Below are positions 46,024-54,542 of a DNA stretch of 64,000 bases, piece after piece. Position 1 is the first letter of the stretch. The number at the start of each line of letters is the position of its first letter. The stretch lies in NCBI GenBank assembly GCA_963834725.1, contig CAWICN010000001.1, positions 5,580,001-5,644,000 on the forward strand, given 5' to 3'. Source of the stretch: PALSA-693 sp963834725 (GTDB taxonomy: Bacteria > Actinomycetota > Acidimicrobiia > Acidimicrobiales > Palsa-688). Below the pieces are notes generated by a model. The model ran no database searches and was not told the origin of the DNA. It worked only from the letters and a program-made list of their open reading frames with translations. The position numbers were made by a program, and so were the translations under genes.

Positions 46024-46095
46024 CCCGCGAGGCCCTCGAAGGCGCAGTTTTGGTCGGCGAGTCCGGTTAGCGGGCTCGAGGAAACGGGCCCAGCG

Positions 46096-46704
46096 GTGTC
46101 CAACTCCCCCATCGAAGCCCTAAGCCGCCAGTCCGGCTCGTCACGAACGCTGATCAGCCAGCCGCCGTCCAGGCGGTGTCGTTGGCCCTCGGCGTGCTGC
46201 GCCATGCCGGCGTCGAGACCTGGGCGGAACTGGTCGAGCGTTTCCCGCAGGTCCCCGGCCCGGTGTTATCCGAGGTCCAGCTTCGACTGCTCTCCGAATG
46301 GCAAAACCTGTTTCCTCGCATCGCCTGGGGCCTCAAGCGCCCTGACATGGAGGGCGCCGACCGTCAGCCTGGCGGTCTGCCCGGAATGCGGCAGGTGGGA
46401 GCAGGTGGTTGGCCCGGCGTCGAGCCGGTGCCGGCTGAAACTGCATTGCCCGGGGTACCGGTCAAACCGGCGGTCGCCCGCAAGGCGGTTGTTCCGCAGC
46501 AAGGCTTTGCGTGAGGAATGCGAGGTGCTCCCACAACAACCGGAGTTGCTCGACGCAGAACCGGCGATTGTGGTATTGAAGGGTCGTTCGACGACCTCGA
46601 GTTCTAAGTGGGCCGCGGGTCCGGTCCACTTCGGCCACAAAGGCAATGGCCACGAGGGCTACACCGACCCCGAAAGCTACCGAGCCCAGCACCACCCCAC
46701 GTGA
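46096..46704 (+). pseudogene. Broken coding region with a zinc-ribbon-like motif
   Basis: VSLALGVLRHAGVETWAEL, then VPGPVLSEVQLRLLSEWQNL and FPRIAWGLKRPDMEG lie in one frame. After a shift near 46350, PTVSLAVCPECGRWEQVVG, then CRLKLHCPG shows a CxxC ... C pattern. Function unknown. Overlapping frames continue to 46704 but lose protein character. Confidence 0.35.
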
Positions 46705-47216
46705 AGGCTTGGCTGACGGGTACCACAAACCACCTAGTAACGCGGTCATGTTGGTCAGATGGCGGCACTCATGAGAGGCAGCTCCTTTCCTGATGGCCTG
46801 TGACGCGGGAGCGCATCGGGTGCGAAGGGAAAGAAAGGCCCCGCGCCAGGTGGTCTGGCGCCCCTAACCCCTTTTTCTCTTTCTCGCGCTCACCTTCCCA
46901 CCCTCTCTACTTTACACGTCAACCTCTCGTGTCACGATAGGTGCCTTTCTAAGACTCCCCGACGTGCCGGAGCTACCTGAGAGCGCGATGCACAGCCGCT
47001 GTCAGCGATCTCGGCCCCCTTCCGACGGCGAGCGCCACTGCATTCACCAAAAGGCCCACCGCATCCGCTTCCGACCAACCCTTCTGACCCGGACCTACAG
47101 CGACCGACTCACTTGCAGACGTCGGGATGTTTTCGATCCGATAGTACCGGCCAAAAAATTCGGGACGCTGAGGCCCCAATCGAGAATTCTCGATGTAGCA
47201 TGCGCGAAGAGGTGTG
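46705..47216. other. Intergenic region before the arsR-like gene
   Basis: About 510 bp. It contains a terminator-like hairpin at 46843-46876 and an AT-rich stretch before the arsR-like gene (about 47100-47210). No gene seen. Confidence 0.45.
46843..46876 (+). terminator. Terminator-like hairpin
   Basis: GCGCCAG (46843-46849) and CTGGCGC (46855-46861) form a perfect 7-bp stem with a 5-base loop. A TTTTT run comes 10 bases later. Confidence 0.45.
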
Positions 47217-47555
47217 ATGGTTGTGGTTAGACGGCCAGTCAAGGTCAATGACGCCGCTCAGGTGTATGCGGCCCTGGGGCACCCGCTGCGCCTGAGGGCG
47301 GTGAGGTTCTTGGCCAGCCGTCCCCACGGTGGCGCCTACGCGTGCGAGGTCGCAGCCGATCTGTGCCGAGCCCAGTCCACCGTCAGCCACCACCTCAAGG
47401 TGCTCGCCGACGCGGGCCTACTGAATACAGAGACGCATGGCTCGTGGAGATGGTATCGAGTGGTGCCGACCAGGTTCCGCGAGTTCGGCGAGCATTTGTC
47501 GTGGTTCAGCGCGATCACGCCCGTACTAGGCACGGGAGTGGTCGGCCAGAGTTAA
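47217..47555 (+). CDS. ArsR-family transcriptional regulator
   Basis: 112 residues from ATG 47217 (GTG 47214 is adjacent). The winged helix reads DAAQVYAALGHPLRLRAVRFL, then CRAQSTVSHHLKVLADAGLL and GSWRWYRVVP, as in ArsR/SmtB repressors. No metal-binding Cys pair is obvious in the recognition helix (one Cys in CEVAADLCRAQS), so the signal may be redox or non-metal. The downstream membrane protein gene starts 10 bp later and is the likely target. Confidence 0.88.
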   Translation: MVVVRRPVKVNDAAQVYAALGHPLRLRAVRFLASRPHGGAYACEVAADLCRAQSTVSHHLKVLADAGLLNTETHGSWRWYRVVPTRFREFGEHLSWFSAITPVLGTGVVGQS

Positions 47556-47564
47556 GGAGGCCAG

Positions 47565-47918
47565 ATGCGATTCCTGGCATTGTTTCTGTTCCTGTCCCTG
47601 GGTGTCATGGCTCTGACCATGCTCGGCGAGCGGGGCACCCGGCGGCTTCGGGAAGGACGACCGTTCGTGGCCATGGCATGGGGGGTGGGCCTGGCGTGGC
47701 TGGCGAACCTCAACATGTGGACCGGCTGGCATATCGCCAACCTGCGCTACGAATGGGTGGGGGTGACCCTCACCGGCTTGGCTCTCGGCGGCACGGCGGT
47801 TCTCTTCTACGCCCTCGCCGGCTTCCTCGCCGGCCTCTTCCGAAAGTTTGACGATGAGGCCGAACAAATCGAACGCCACGAGCTCACCCGGATGGAGCCC
47901 CTTTCCAAGGTGTCATGA
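47565..47918 (+). CDS. Small integral membrane protein
   Basis: 117 residues from ATG 47565, with AAGGAGG at ideal spacing. Three hydrophobic segments (about residues 2-20, 33-50, 64-93) precede a charged cytoplasmic tail (KFDDEAEQIERHELTRME). No family recognised. Operon with the ArsR-like gene suggests a transporter accessory or stress protein. Confidence 0.75.
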   Translation: MRFLALFLFLSLGVMALTMLGERGTRRLREGRPFVAMAWGVGLAWLANLNMWTGWHIANLRYEWVGVTLTGLALGGTAVLFYALAGFLAGLFRKFDDEAEQIERHELTRMEPLSKVS

Positions 47919-48790
47919 CCTCTGAGTAGCCCGCCTCCCGGGTTGACCCGGGGGGCCCGCTGCCCGAGCGGTTGGCACCCGGGGGGGATGACCGGGCCCC
48001 GCTCGCTGCTTATCGTGACAACTTGGCGCGGCGGTCCGACAAACGGTGCCCGCGGCCGGCGATCGCCGTTCGGGGCCGGCAGCTGGCAGTCTCCAGCCAA
48101 GACAGGGGATCGGTCAAGGCACGGTCAGATTCAGCTGACTAGGTTTCGGCCCCCCGAGGCCCAATCTGCACTACTTGATAAGTCGGGCCTGCCGGGAGTC
48201 CCATCCGTGCCTCATGGCAGCCCGCCGCTCCTGGCGCTTCTCGGACCCCCAGTCCGTTTCAGATCTGCGTGTCTCAGGCGAACGCCACCAGCTTTTGGTG
48301 GGCCGATGCCGGCGACGAGTGGCCGTTCATCCTCTTGCAAGGTCCAGTGCTCGACCAGTTCCTCGCGGATCGGCGCGCGCTGTATACCCCAACCGTGACG
48401 TATCGCCGAAACCGGTCAGGGCCTATGATCAAAACGGTGAATCCTCGCTCGGGGCTCGTGACGTCCATTTAATAGCACGTCAACTTCGAGGATGGGATGG
48501 ACACAGCAGCGGCGGCCGTTCGTGGCAGACCAGGACAATCCTCAAGGTAACCGATGCTCTGATTATCGTGACACGATGAATCCTTCTGGTAGAGTGTTGA
48601 GCATGGGAGTCGACGTGCGGCTGGGCAAAGCGCGGAACTCGGGCGGCCGCCGATCCATCGCGTCGATCACCGAAAGAAACAGGCGCTGTCAAAAGTACAC
48701 ACGAAGGATGCTCCCCGGTCCTCAACAGGAATACACAGTTATGGGCGGGCCCCCTCGTGGAGCATCGTCCGGGAATAGAAAGGCCTTTTC
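47919..48790. other. Long intergenic region before the CBS gene
   Basis: About 870 bp. No supported ORF. Scattered AT-rich stretches (for example 48560-48605, gattatcgtgacacgatg) could be promoter elements. It may hold eroded genes. Confidence 0.4.
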
Positions 48791-49228
48791 GTGAAGATTG
48801 CAGACATTCAGCAGGTGCGCAAAGAAGTCTTTATCATCGAATCTGACCGCAGCGTGGCCGACGTCGCTCGAGCGATGCGTGCACACGATATCGGAGCGAT
48901 GGTGGTATCGAGCGGTTCGAGCTCGTTGGCCGGCATCATCACCGAGCGTGACATCGTCAAGGCCATCGCCGTCGGTGGACCACTCGCGGTCAACCTACCA
49001 GCCGGCAAAGTGATGTCGTCCGCGGTGCCGATTTGCGCACCCGATGACCACCTTCCGGAGGTCATGAAGGTGATGCTCAGCAAGCGCATCCGTCACCTAC
49101 CCTTAGTCGAATCAGGGCGGCTCGTCGGGATGGTGAGCATCGGCGACGTAATAAAAGCGTTGGTCGACTTGATGGAGCTCGAAGCCAATGTCTTACGCGA
49201 CATGTACTTGGCCGCCCGTGCCCGATGA
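48791..49228 (+). CDS. CBS-domain pair protein
   Basis: 145 residues from GTG 48791: two CBS motifs. The first is VFIIESDRSVADVARAMRAHD with GIITERDIVKAIA; the second is PICAPDDHLPEVMKVMLSK with VGMVSIGDVIKALV. Such stand-alone pairs bind adenine nucleotides and sense energy state. A purine-rich gaaagg precedes the start. Single gene in island B. Confidence 0.88.
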   Translation: MKIADIQQVRKEVFIIESDRSVADVARAMRAHDIGAMVVSSGSSSLAGIITERDIVKAIAVGGPLAVNLPAGKVMSSAVPICAPDDHLPEVMKVMLSKRIRHLPLVESGRLVGMVSIGDVIKALVDLMELEANVLRDMYLAARAR

Positions 49229-49574
49229 CGCCCGCACCTCCGCGATCTCAGGCTCGGGCTCGATTCGTAGGGTTCTGGCGGCTTGACCACACCATCGCGG
49301 CTCGACGCGGCTGATGGCAAGGTGTGACCCGTTGGCTCCCACGACCGACGCCGGTTGAGGATAACGGCGATAGCCAGGCGGGTGCGGTACTCGGTTGCTT
49401 TGCCTCCCGGGAAGAGTTGTCCGCCGGCCGCTGCCGAGCAGACGGCGTGAGCATCAAAGGGGCTAGTTCGCTGAGACAGACGTTGGGCCGGTTGGCGGTG
49501 GCCGCGTCCGCGTCCGCTCCGGCCACAAACACGCACAAGGTATCGATGCCGAGTTCCCGAACTATCGCCAGCTG
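49229..49574. other. No recognisable feature
   Basis: About 350 bp between the CBS gene and the mycothiol-enzyme relic. Nothing supported. Confidence 0.35.
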
Positions 49575-50340
49575 ATCTTGTCGGCCCGGATAGGGGCGAC
49601 ATCGGGGATCCGCCCCGACGCCGAAAGTACGGCATCGTCCCATCCAACCCGTCCAGTAAGCCACAGCAGGATCTGAGATGACCTGATCGAGCAGTCGGTG
49701 TCAGCATCAAGATCGAGGTGCTCCGTTATGCCGGCGCGCACCTGACTGCAGATCCGGCCGGACCCATCTTCGATCGCGAACGACGCCTGAAGGTCCCCGG
49801 CTTTGGCCGGGTCCAGGAAAGACACAAATATTGGGCCGAGCACGGCCAGGGTTGGGTCGCGACTGACTCGGGACAGGACCATTCTCTTCTGACAGCCCGA
49901 GCCATGTCGAAGCCGTGGAGAAGGCATTCGTGGCATTGGACGGCAGCTATGATGCCTACGGTCAGGGTGCACCCGAGGTATTGGCAGGGATCGCAGAGTT
50001 CTCGGCCGCTGGTGCTGTCGAGGAAGGATGCCGTTGCGCGCTCGTCGAGGTCGGCCAGCAGCCGCGCCGGTCCTCGTCCATGGCGATAAAGAATCCTGCG
50101 TTCAAGACCGACAGGTCGAAGGCGGTCCGCATCGGGCTCGGCTGCTCTGTGAGCAGCCTGGTGTACATGCGTGACACGCCGATGAGGTGTTCGGCGGTGG
50201 CATGCAGCGTCCACTCGCCGCCCGGGGTAAAAGCATTGACGTCGGGGTCGGAGCGCAGGAAGGCCTGAACCTCCCCGGAGGCCAGGTGGAGTCCAGCCTG
50301 AAGTTCTCGAGTGTCGCTACGTCTAAGCTCCTCCGTTCAA
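49575..50340 (-). pseudogene. Maleylpyruvate isomerase-like (mycothiol-dependent) protein with SCP2-like C-terminus, decayed
   Basis: Fragments in several frames follow the order of the DinB-like maleylpyruvate isomerase family. First is GGEWTLHATAEHLIGVSRMYT, then FDLSVLNAGFFIAMDEDR. ATASFLDSTSGRELCDP and VQCHECLLHGFDMARAV (metal His) follow. The sterol-carrier-like tail is FVSFLDPAKAGDLQASFAIED with LWLTGRVGWDDAVLSASGRI. At least three frameshifts separate them. The family uses mycothiol, consistent with an actinobacterial source. Confidence 0.65.
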
Positions 50341-51075
50341 TTGAACTCCATGAGCGAGAGGCAGAACCCCGGAGGTGATCGAACACCTATCGCCTCTCCT
50401 GCTCGTTCGTAGCACGGAGGTTATCCATTTTTGGGTGCGCTGGGCTCGCCTCAAGTCGGTCCCTGGAGTCTTGAAAGGGCCTTCAGCGAGATCGGACCAG
50501 CAGGCTCGTGCCGCCAGGATTGGGCCAAGCCGTAGGAGGGGTAGACGGAAGGCCGAGGCGTCGACGAGAACCTCACCTTCGATTTTATTCGCATAGGGCC
50601 TGAGCCGCGGAGAATTATTCGTTCGGTGAATTGTTCTGCCCGCGGCAGCTCGCAGGTAACGATGGCGTTGGTCTTGGTGAGGAACGGGGATGGGGACTCG
50701 ACGGCGCAGTAAGCTCCGTCGAGCGGTGTTGTGGGCATGCTCTGGGCGGCGGGAGGGCCGGGTCACTGGAGGGTTGCCTCGGCGGCTCGAGCACGACTTT
50801 ACGGGTTGGTGTCCGTGGTAGCCCTCTGGGTCGTGAGGAACTGAATGGTAAGGGCGTTGTTCGCGGGCGGGTCCACAGAGAGTGCAGGTGACGGCCGAGT
50901 GGGGGGCGCCCGAAGGCAGCCACGAGGTCGAAGTTCCAGGACCATCCTCCAGCCGGAGCCAACCAGCAGCTTGGCGTGCGGCAGGCAGTCCGCCTCGCAA
51001 ATAAGGGCCTCCAGACGATATAGGGCACCCCGCATGGCGAGGAGAACCGGATCTTTAAGGACACGTCGGTAGCCG
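50341..51075. other. No recognisable feature
   Basis: About 735 bp downstream of the amidohydrolase gene. Only low-quality open frames on both strands. Confidence 0.35.
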
Positions 51076-52188
51076 CTATCGTCTGGCCAGGCGGGCGAAC
51101 CGAATCGCGTTGTCGTGGAAAATAGCCTGGCTGACGGCGGGGTCGAATTGCGCCAGCGCCTTCTCGGCCGCGCTTACTGCCCCGGGGTACACGCAGTCGA
51201 AGTGGGGATAGTCAGAGCCCCATAGGATGCAGCGCCCGAGGGCCATGTCGTTCAGCTGCCGGAGAGAATCGATCTCTTCGGGCTCCCATGTCACGAAACA
51301 GTGGTCACGGAAGTACTCGGTGGGTAAGCGGGTCAAGGCGGGCACGAGGTAGCCCATCTCGTGGACGTGGTCATCCATGCGCTCGAGCCAGTACGGCAAC
51401 CAGCCCAGTCCCGCCTCAAAGAATCCCACCTGCAGACGGGGGAAGCGCTCCAGGACACTGCCGCATACGAGATCGAGCATGGCCGCCATTTGCTCGAAGG
51501 GGTGGCAGATCATGTGGGTGAAGAACATGTTCGAGTAGCGCGACGTTGCGAAGCTCGGCATACGCGTCCCGAAGCTGCCATGGAAGACCACGGTCATGTC
51601 GCTGTCCTGGGCCGCAGCCCAGAAGCGCTCACACGCCGGGTCCTGCACGGCCAGCCCGTTGTAGCGCTCTGGCCTGATGGCGACACCGGGGAGCCCGAGA
51701 CCAGCGGCCCGCTCCACTTCCGCCGCCGCGAGACCGACGTCCTGGAGAGGAGCGATACCGAAAGCGGCCAAGCGCGAGGGATCAGTCTCACAGAAGTCCG
51801 CGACCCAGTTGTTATAGGCGCGGGCGGTGGCGGCCGCCACGGCTGGATCCTGGATGTCGCCTGCTAGGAGGTAGATCGACGGAAAGAAGATCCCTCGAGC
51901 GAGGCCCTCCTCGTCCAGCACCGCGAGGCGTGCCAACGGGTCGTGACCCCCCGGCAATAGATCATCCCAGGTGACCGGCGTCCCTGGATCACTGAGCGCA
52001 CCCGGTATGCACGACGGCGCCGGGTTCCGGCTGTGGCACCGCCCCTCGATCCACAGCTCGTCGCCGTCTGCACCCCGACGGACCTGTATCACCAGGTCTC
52101 GGAAAGCCGGCTCGACGTAGTCCTGCCAGACAGCGGGCGGCTCCACGAGATGACCGTCGGCGTCGATGAGGGGAACCGAGCCAGACAT
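51076..52188 (-). CDS. Amidohydrolase family protein (ACMSD/amidohydrolase_2 type)
   Basis: 370 residues, a TIM-barrel metal hydrolase or decarboxylase. The N-terminal metal motif is LIDADGHLVEP (D9-x-D11-x-H13). Also seen are NNWVADFCETDPSRLAAFGI, MTVVFHGSFGTRMP (metal His), ERFPRLQVGFFEAGLGWLPY and ILWGSDYPHFD (metal Asp). It resembles the 2-amino-3-carboxymuconate semialdehyde decarboxylase subgroup common in actinobacterial aromatic or lipid catabolism; the substrate is unknown. ATG 52188 follows AGGAGGG. An upstream in-frame start adds nothing conserved. Confidence 0.9.
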   Translation of the reverse strand: MSGSVPLIDADGHLVEPPAVWQDYVEPAFRDLVIQVRRGADGDELWIEGRCHSRNPAPSCIPGALSDPGTPVTWDDLLPGGHDPLARLAVLDEEGLARGIFFPSIYLLAGDIQDPAVAAATARAYNNWVADFCETDPSRLAAFGIAPLQDVGLAAAEVERAAGLGLPGVAIRPERYNGLAVQDPACERFWAAAQDSDMTVVFHGSFGTRMPSFATSRYSNMFFTHMICHPFEQMAAMLDLVCGSVLERFPRLQVGFFEAGLGWLPYWLERMDDHVHEMGYLVPALTRLPTEYFRDHCFVTWEPEEIDSLRQLNDMALGRCILWGSDYPHFDCVYPGAVSAAEKALAQFDPAVSQAIFHDNAIRFARLARR

Positions 52189-52349
52189 AATCCCTCCTGG
52201 ACAGATCAGCGCTTGAAGCATCGGCCCGCACCAGCGGTGTGGACCGTAGACCGACGGGCCTGCCTGCAACCTATACCCGTTCCGGGTCGCCGCGCTCTAT
52301 ATCGGGGATCGCTGGGCCCGAACGGCCGAGGCCGCACTACCGTGTTCCC

Positions 52350-52580
52350 CTGATCGGAGATCCGGCCTACGACCTCGCCCAGTTCTTGGCCAATCGGATT
52401 GAACGGCTCTCGCGCCCCCAGGCGGTTGACCAGATGGCAGGGCGAGTCGACTACTTCGCGGCGCGGCTGGGCCTGGACCGCTCCCGGGTCGCTCGGTGGG
52501 CCTTCGTGAAATCCTTGGGCTGGAACTGGGGCTTGGAGGTGGCCGAACTGTTCGCCAGCGTGGCCGAGCTCGATCTCTAG
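52350..52580 (+). pseudogene. Aminoglycoside phosphotransferase (APH(6)-like) C-terminal fragment
   Basis: LIGDPAYDLAQFLANRIERL (Mg-binding Asp region), then VDYFAARLGLDRSRVARWAF and VKSLGWNWGLEVAELFASV match the C-terminus of streptomycin 6-kinase-like proteins (APH_6_hur type). The ATP-binding lobe and catalytic loop are absent, so the fragment cannot confer resistance. Confidence 0.65.
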
Positions 52581-52727
52581 GAGTGCCCGGTGGCGCCCCC
52601 GAAGATCGCTTCACGGCCCGTCCAGCGTGGTGTTCCGTATAACGCTGGCTTTCGGCGCGGGGATTGCCGGCGAAGACACCGGTCATTACTCGGTTCGTTG
52701 TCTTTCCTGACCCGGTTCACCGTGTGC

Positions 52728-53437
52728 TCAGCGGTCGGTCTCGGCGCTGTGGGCGTCACGCTCGCGAAGCCGTCGGATGAGGTTCTCGCGCTGGGGTCCA
52801 TCTCCGGTGGCGGCGTCAAGGGGTGTGCCGTTCGCGTAGTCGGGAACCCAGTTGAGGTCCGCTCCGCGGCCGAGCAGGTACTCGGCGGCGCGTCGTTGCC
52901 CTCCACAGCAGGCGTGCCATAACGCTTGGGACACTTGCTGCGAGGACGGGTTGTCACCCAGGAGCTGCGCCAAGCGGTCGAGCAAGCCCAATGACGCCGC
53001 GATCCACGCCTGGTCTACCTCGGCGCCGCGGGCGACAAGAAGGCGGGCCACGTCCCAGCAGCTATACCCGACGGCATTCGCGAGTGGGGTGCCGATCGAC
53101 CCGTCGGGCGCGTTGAGGTCCGCTCCGGCATCGATGAGCGCAGCCGCCACATGCCAATCGTCGCTGCTGGCAGCCCAGTGGAGGGGCGTCTCCTGCCCGG
53201 CTTGGCGGACGTTGGGATCGGCGCCGGCGTCGACAAGCAGTTTTACGATCTCCGGGCCGTTGGGGAAGTACCCCGGCCAGTCGGTGACCGCATGCAGCGG
53301 CGTTCGGGCCCCGTACCTGCCGCCCACTGGTGCCGACGCGACGTCGGGATGGTCAGCGAGCAGCTGCCGTAGCCCCTCGATGTCGCCGTGTGGATGGCCG
53401 CGACGACCGCGCCAGCGACTTCGGACAGCCCGCTCAC
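52728..53437 (-). CDS. Ankyrin-repeat protein, one frameshift near the N-terminus
   Basis: From GTG 53437: SGLSEVAGAVVAAIH, then a one-base shift near 53390 and GDIEGLRQLLADHPDVASAP. Ankyrin repeats follow: RTPLHAVTDWPGYFPNGPEIVKLLVDAGAD, then ETPLHWAASSDDWHVAAALI, GTPLANAVGYSCWDVARLLV, and a C-terminal GGQRRAAEYLLGRGADLNW. About 235 residues in all. This is a common actinobacterial stand-alone ankyrin family of unknown role. The GTG overlaps the stop of a small upstream ORF (GTGA). Confidence 0.8.
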
Positions 53438-53658
53438 TGCTGGCGGTCCGACTCGACGTCGGGATCGGCCTCATCGCGGGCCGCTCGCGCTCTCGCCGGC
53501 CTGCCCGGTAGGCAGCCAGGATCGCCGAGTAACAACGTCATCCCTCTCCCTTCGGCCGCCGCTTGCAGTACCTCGTCCACGACACCGACTCGCTGAGGCG
53601 CGTCTTCGAGCAGTTCGGCGAGCTCAGCCAGCTGGGCGGCGCTAAGGCGCTGTCTCAT
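53434..53658 (-). CDS. Small hypothetical protein coupled to the ankyrin gene
   Basis: 74 residues from ATG 53658: RQRLSAAQLAELAELLEDAP, then GVVDEVLQAAAEGRGMTLLL, helical and acidic. A GGGGGG precedes the ATG. The stop overlaps the ankyrin GTG by four bases, supporting a real gene. Alternative upstream ATGs at 53709 and 53760 exist. The helical start could be antitoxin-like, but this is speculation. Confidence 0.45.
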   Translation of the reverse strand: MRQRLSAAQLAELAELLEDAPQRVGVVDEVLQAAAEGRGMTLLLGDPGCLPGRPARARAARDEADPDVESDRQQ

Positions 53659-53661
53659 CCC

Positions 53662-54003
53662 CCCAGTATCGCTCGCCACCACAGCGGATGCCTCAGGGTG
53701 CACCGCCATCATGCGTCGAGCCGGGTCAGCACCAGTGAACTTCCAGGTCCCGATCCTCAACCAGACACTCGGTCAAGAAGCGCCCCCAGCCACGCGTCGA
53801 CAGCGGCCAAGAATAGCAACAACAGACCATCCCTCATCGCCGGTGCTGCGACCGGCACCCGACAGCGAAGGACTTTTCAGCGTGGGCCTCGAGGGGCCGT
53901 CGTATGCGCCGGGTCTGCCAGAACCGGCGGTGGCAATGAGGACGCAAGTCGGCCCGCACCGTTGGGCACCATGACTAGTGGCCCGCGCGTTAGTCACTGT
54001 GAC
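53662..54003. other. No recognisable feature
   Basis: About 340 bp between the small ORF and the IS630 fragment. Nothing supported. Confidence 0.35.
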
Positions 54004-54540
54004 TTACGCGGCCATGAGGGGGCGGCCGTCATAGGTCCAGCGGAACGGTTTGGCCCCGCGGTTGTAGTCCTTGATGAAGGCGATGATGCGATCGGCGAGA
54101 TGATCGACCGAGTCGAACTCGCCGCGGCGAAGCAGTCGTCTCTCCAAGATGGAAAGAACAGTTCGACCTGGTTGAGCCAGGAGGCGGTGGGCGTGAAGTG
54201 CAAGTGCACATGACTGTGGGCGTCCAAAAACTCTGCCACGAGCCGGGACTTGTGGGCGGAGAGGTAGTCGACAATGCAGTGCAGGTCGAGCCCGGTAGGT
54301 GTCTGGTCGACCAGGTCGGAGAGAAAGGCGACGAAGTTCTCGGAGCGGGTCGAGTCGCAGACCCAACCCGAAAAGGTCCTCATGAACGTCGAGGGCAGCG
54401 AAGAGGCCGGCGGTGCCATGGCGGCGGTACTCGAACTGCTGACGAGCCGACTTGCCGGGTATGGCCGGACGGGTCGGGTTGACCCGGGATTTGGCCTGGA
54501 TACCGGTCTTCTCGTCCACGCTCCACACGATGGCGTTCTG
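54004..54540 (-). pseudogene. IS630-family transposase C-terminal fragment, frameshifted
   Basis: SVDEKTGIQAKSR (first catalytic Asp), then GTAGLFAALDVH lie in one frame. LDLHCIVDYLSAHKSRL (second Asp, Tyr replacing the usual Asn) and LHFTPTASWLNQVELFF lie in another. ILERRLLRRGEFDSVDHL, then RIIAFIKDYNRGAKPFRWTY returns to the first frame and ends at 54004. The N-terminal half is missing where it abuts the serine recombinase gene. Confidence 0.8.
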
Positions 54541-54542
54541 CG

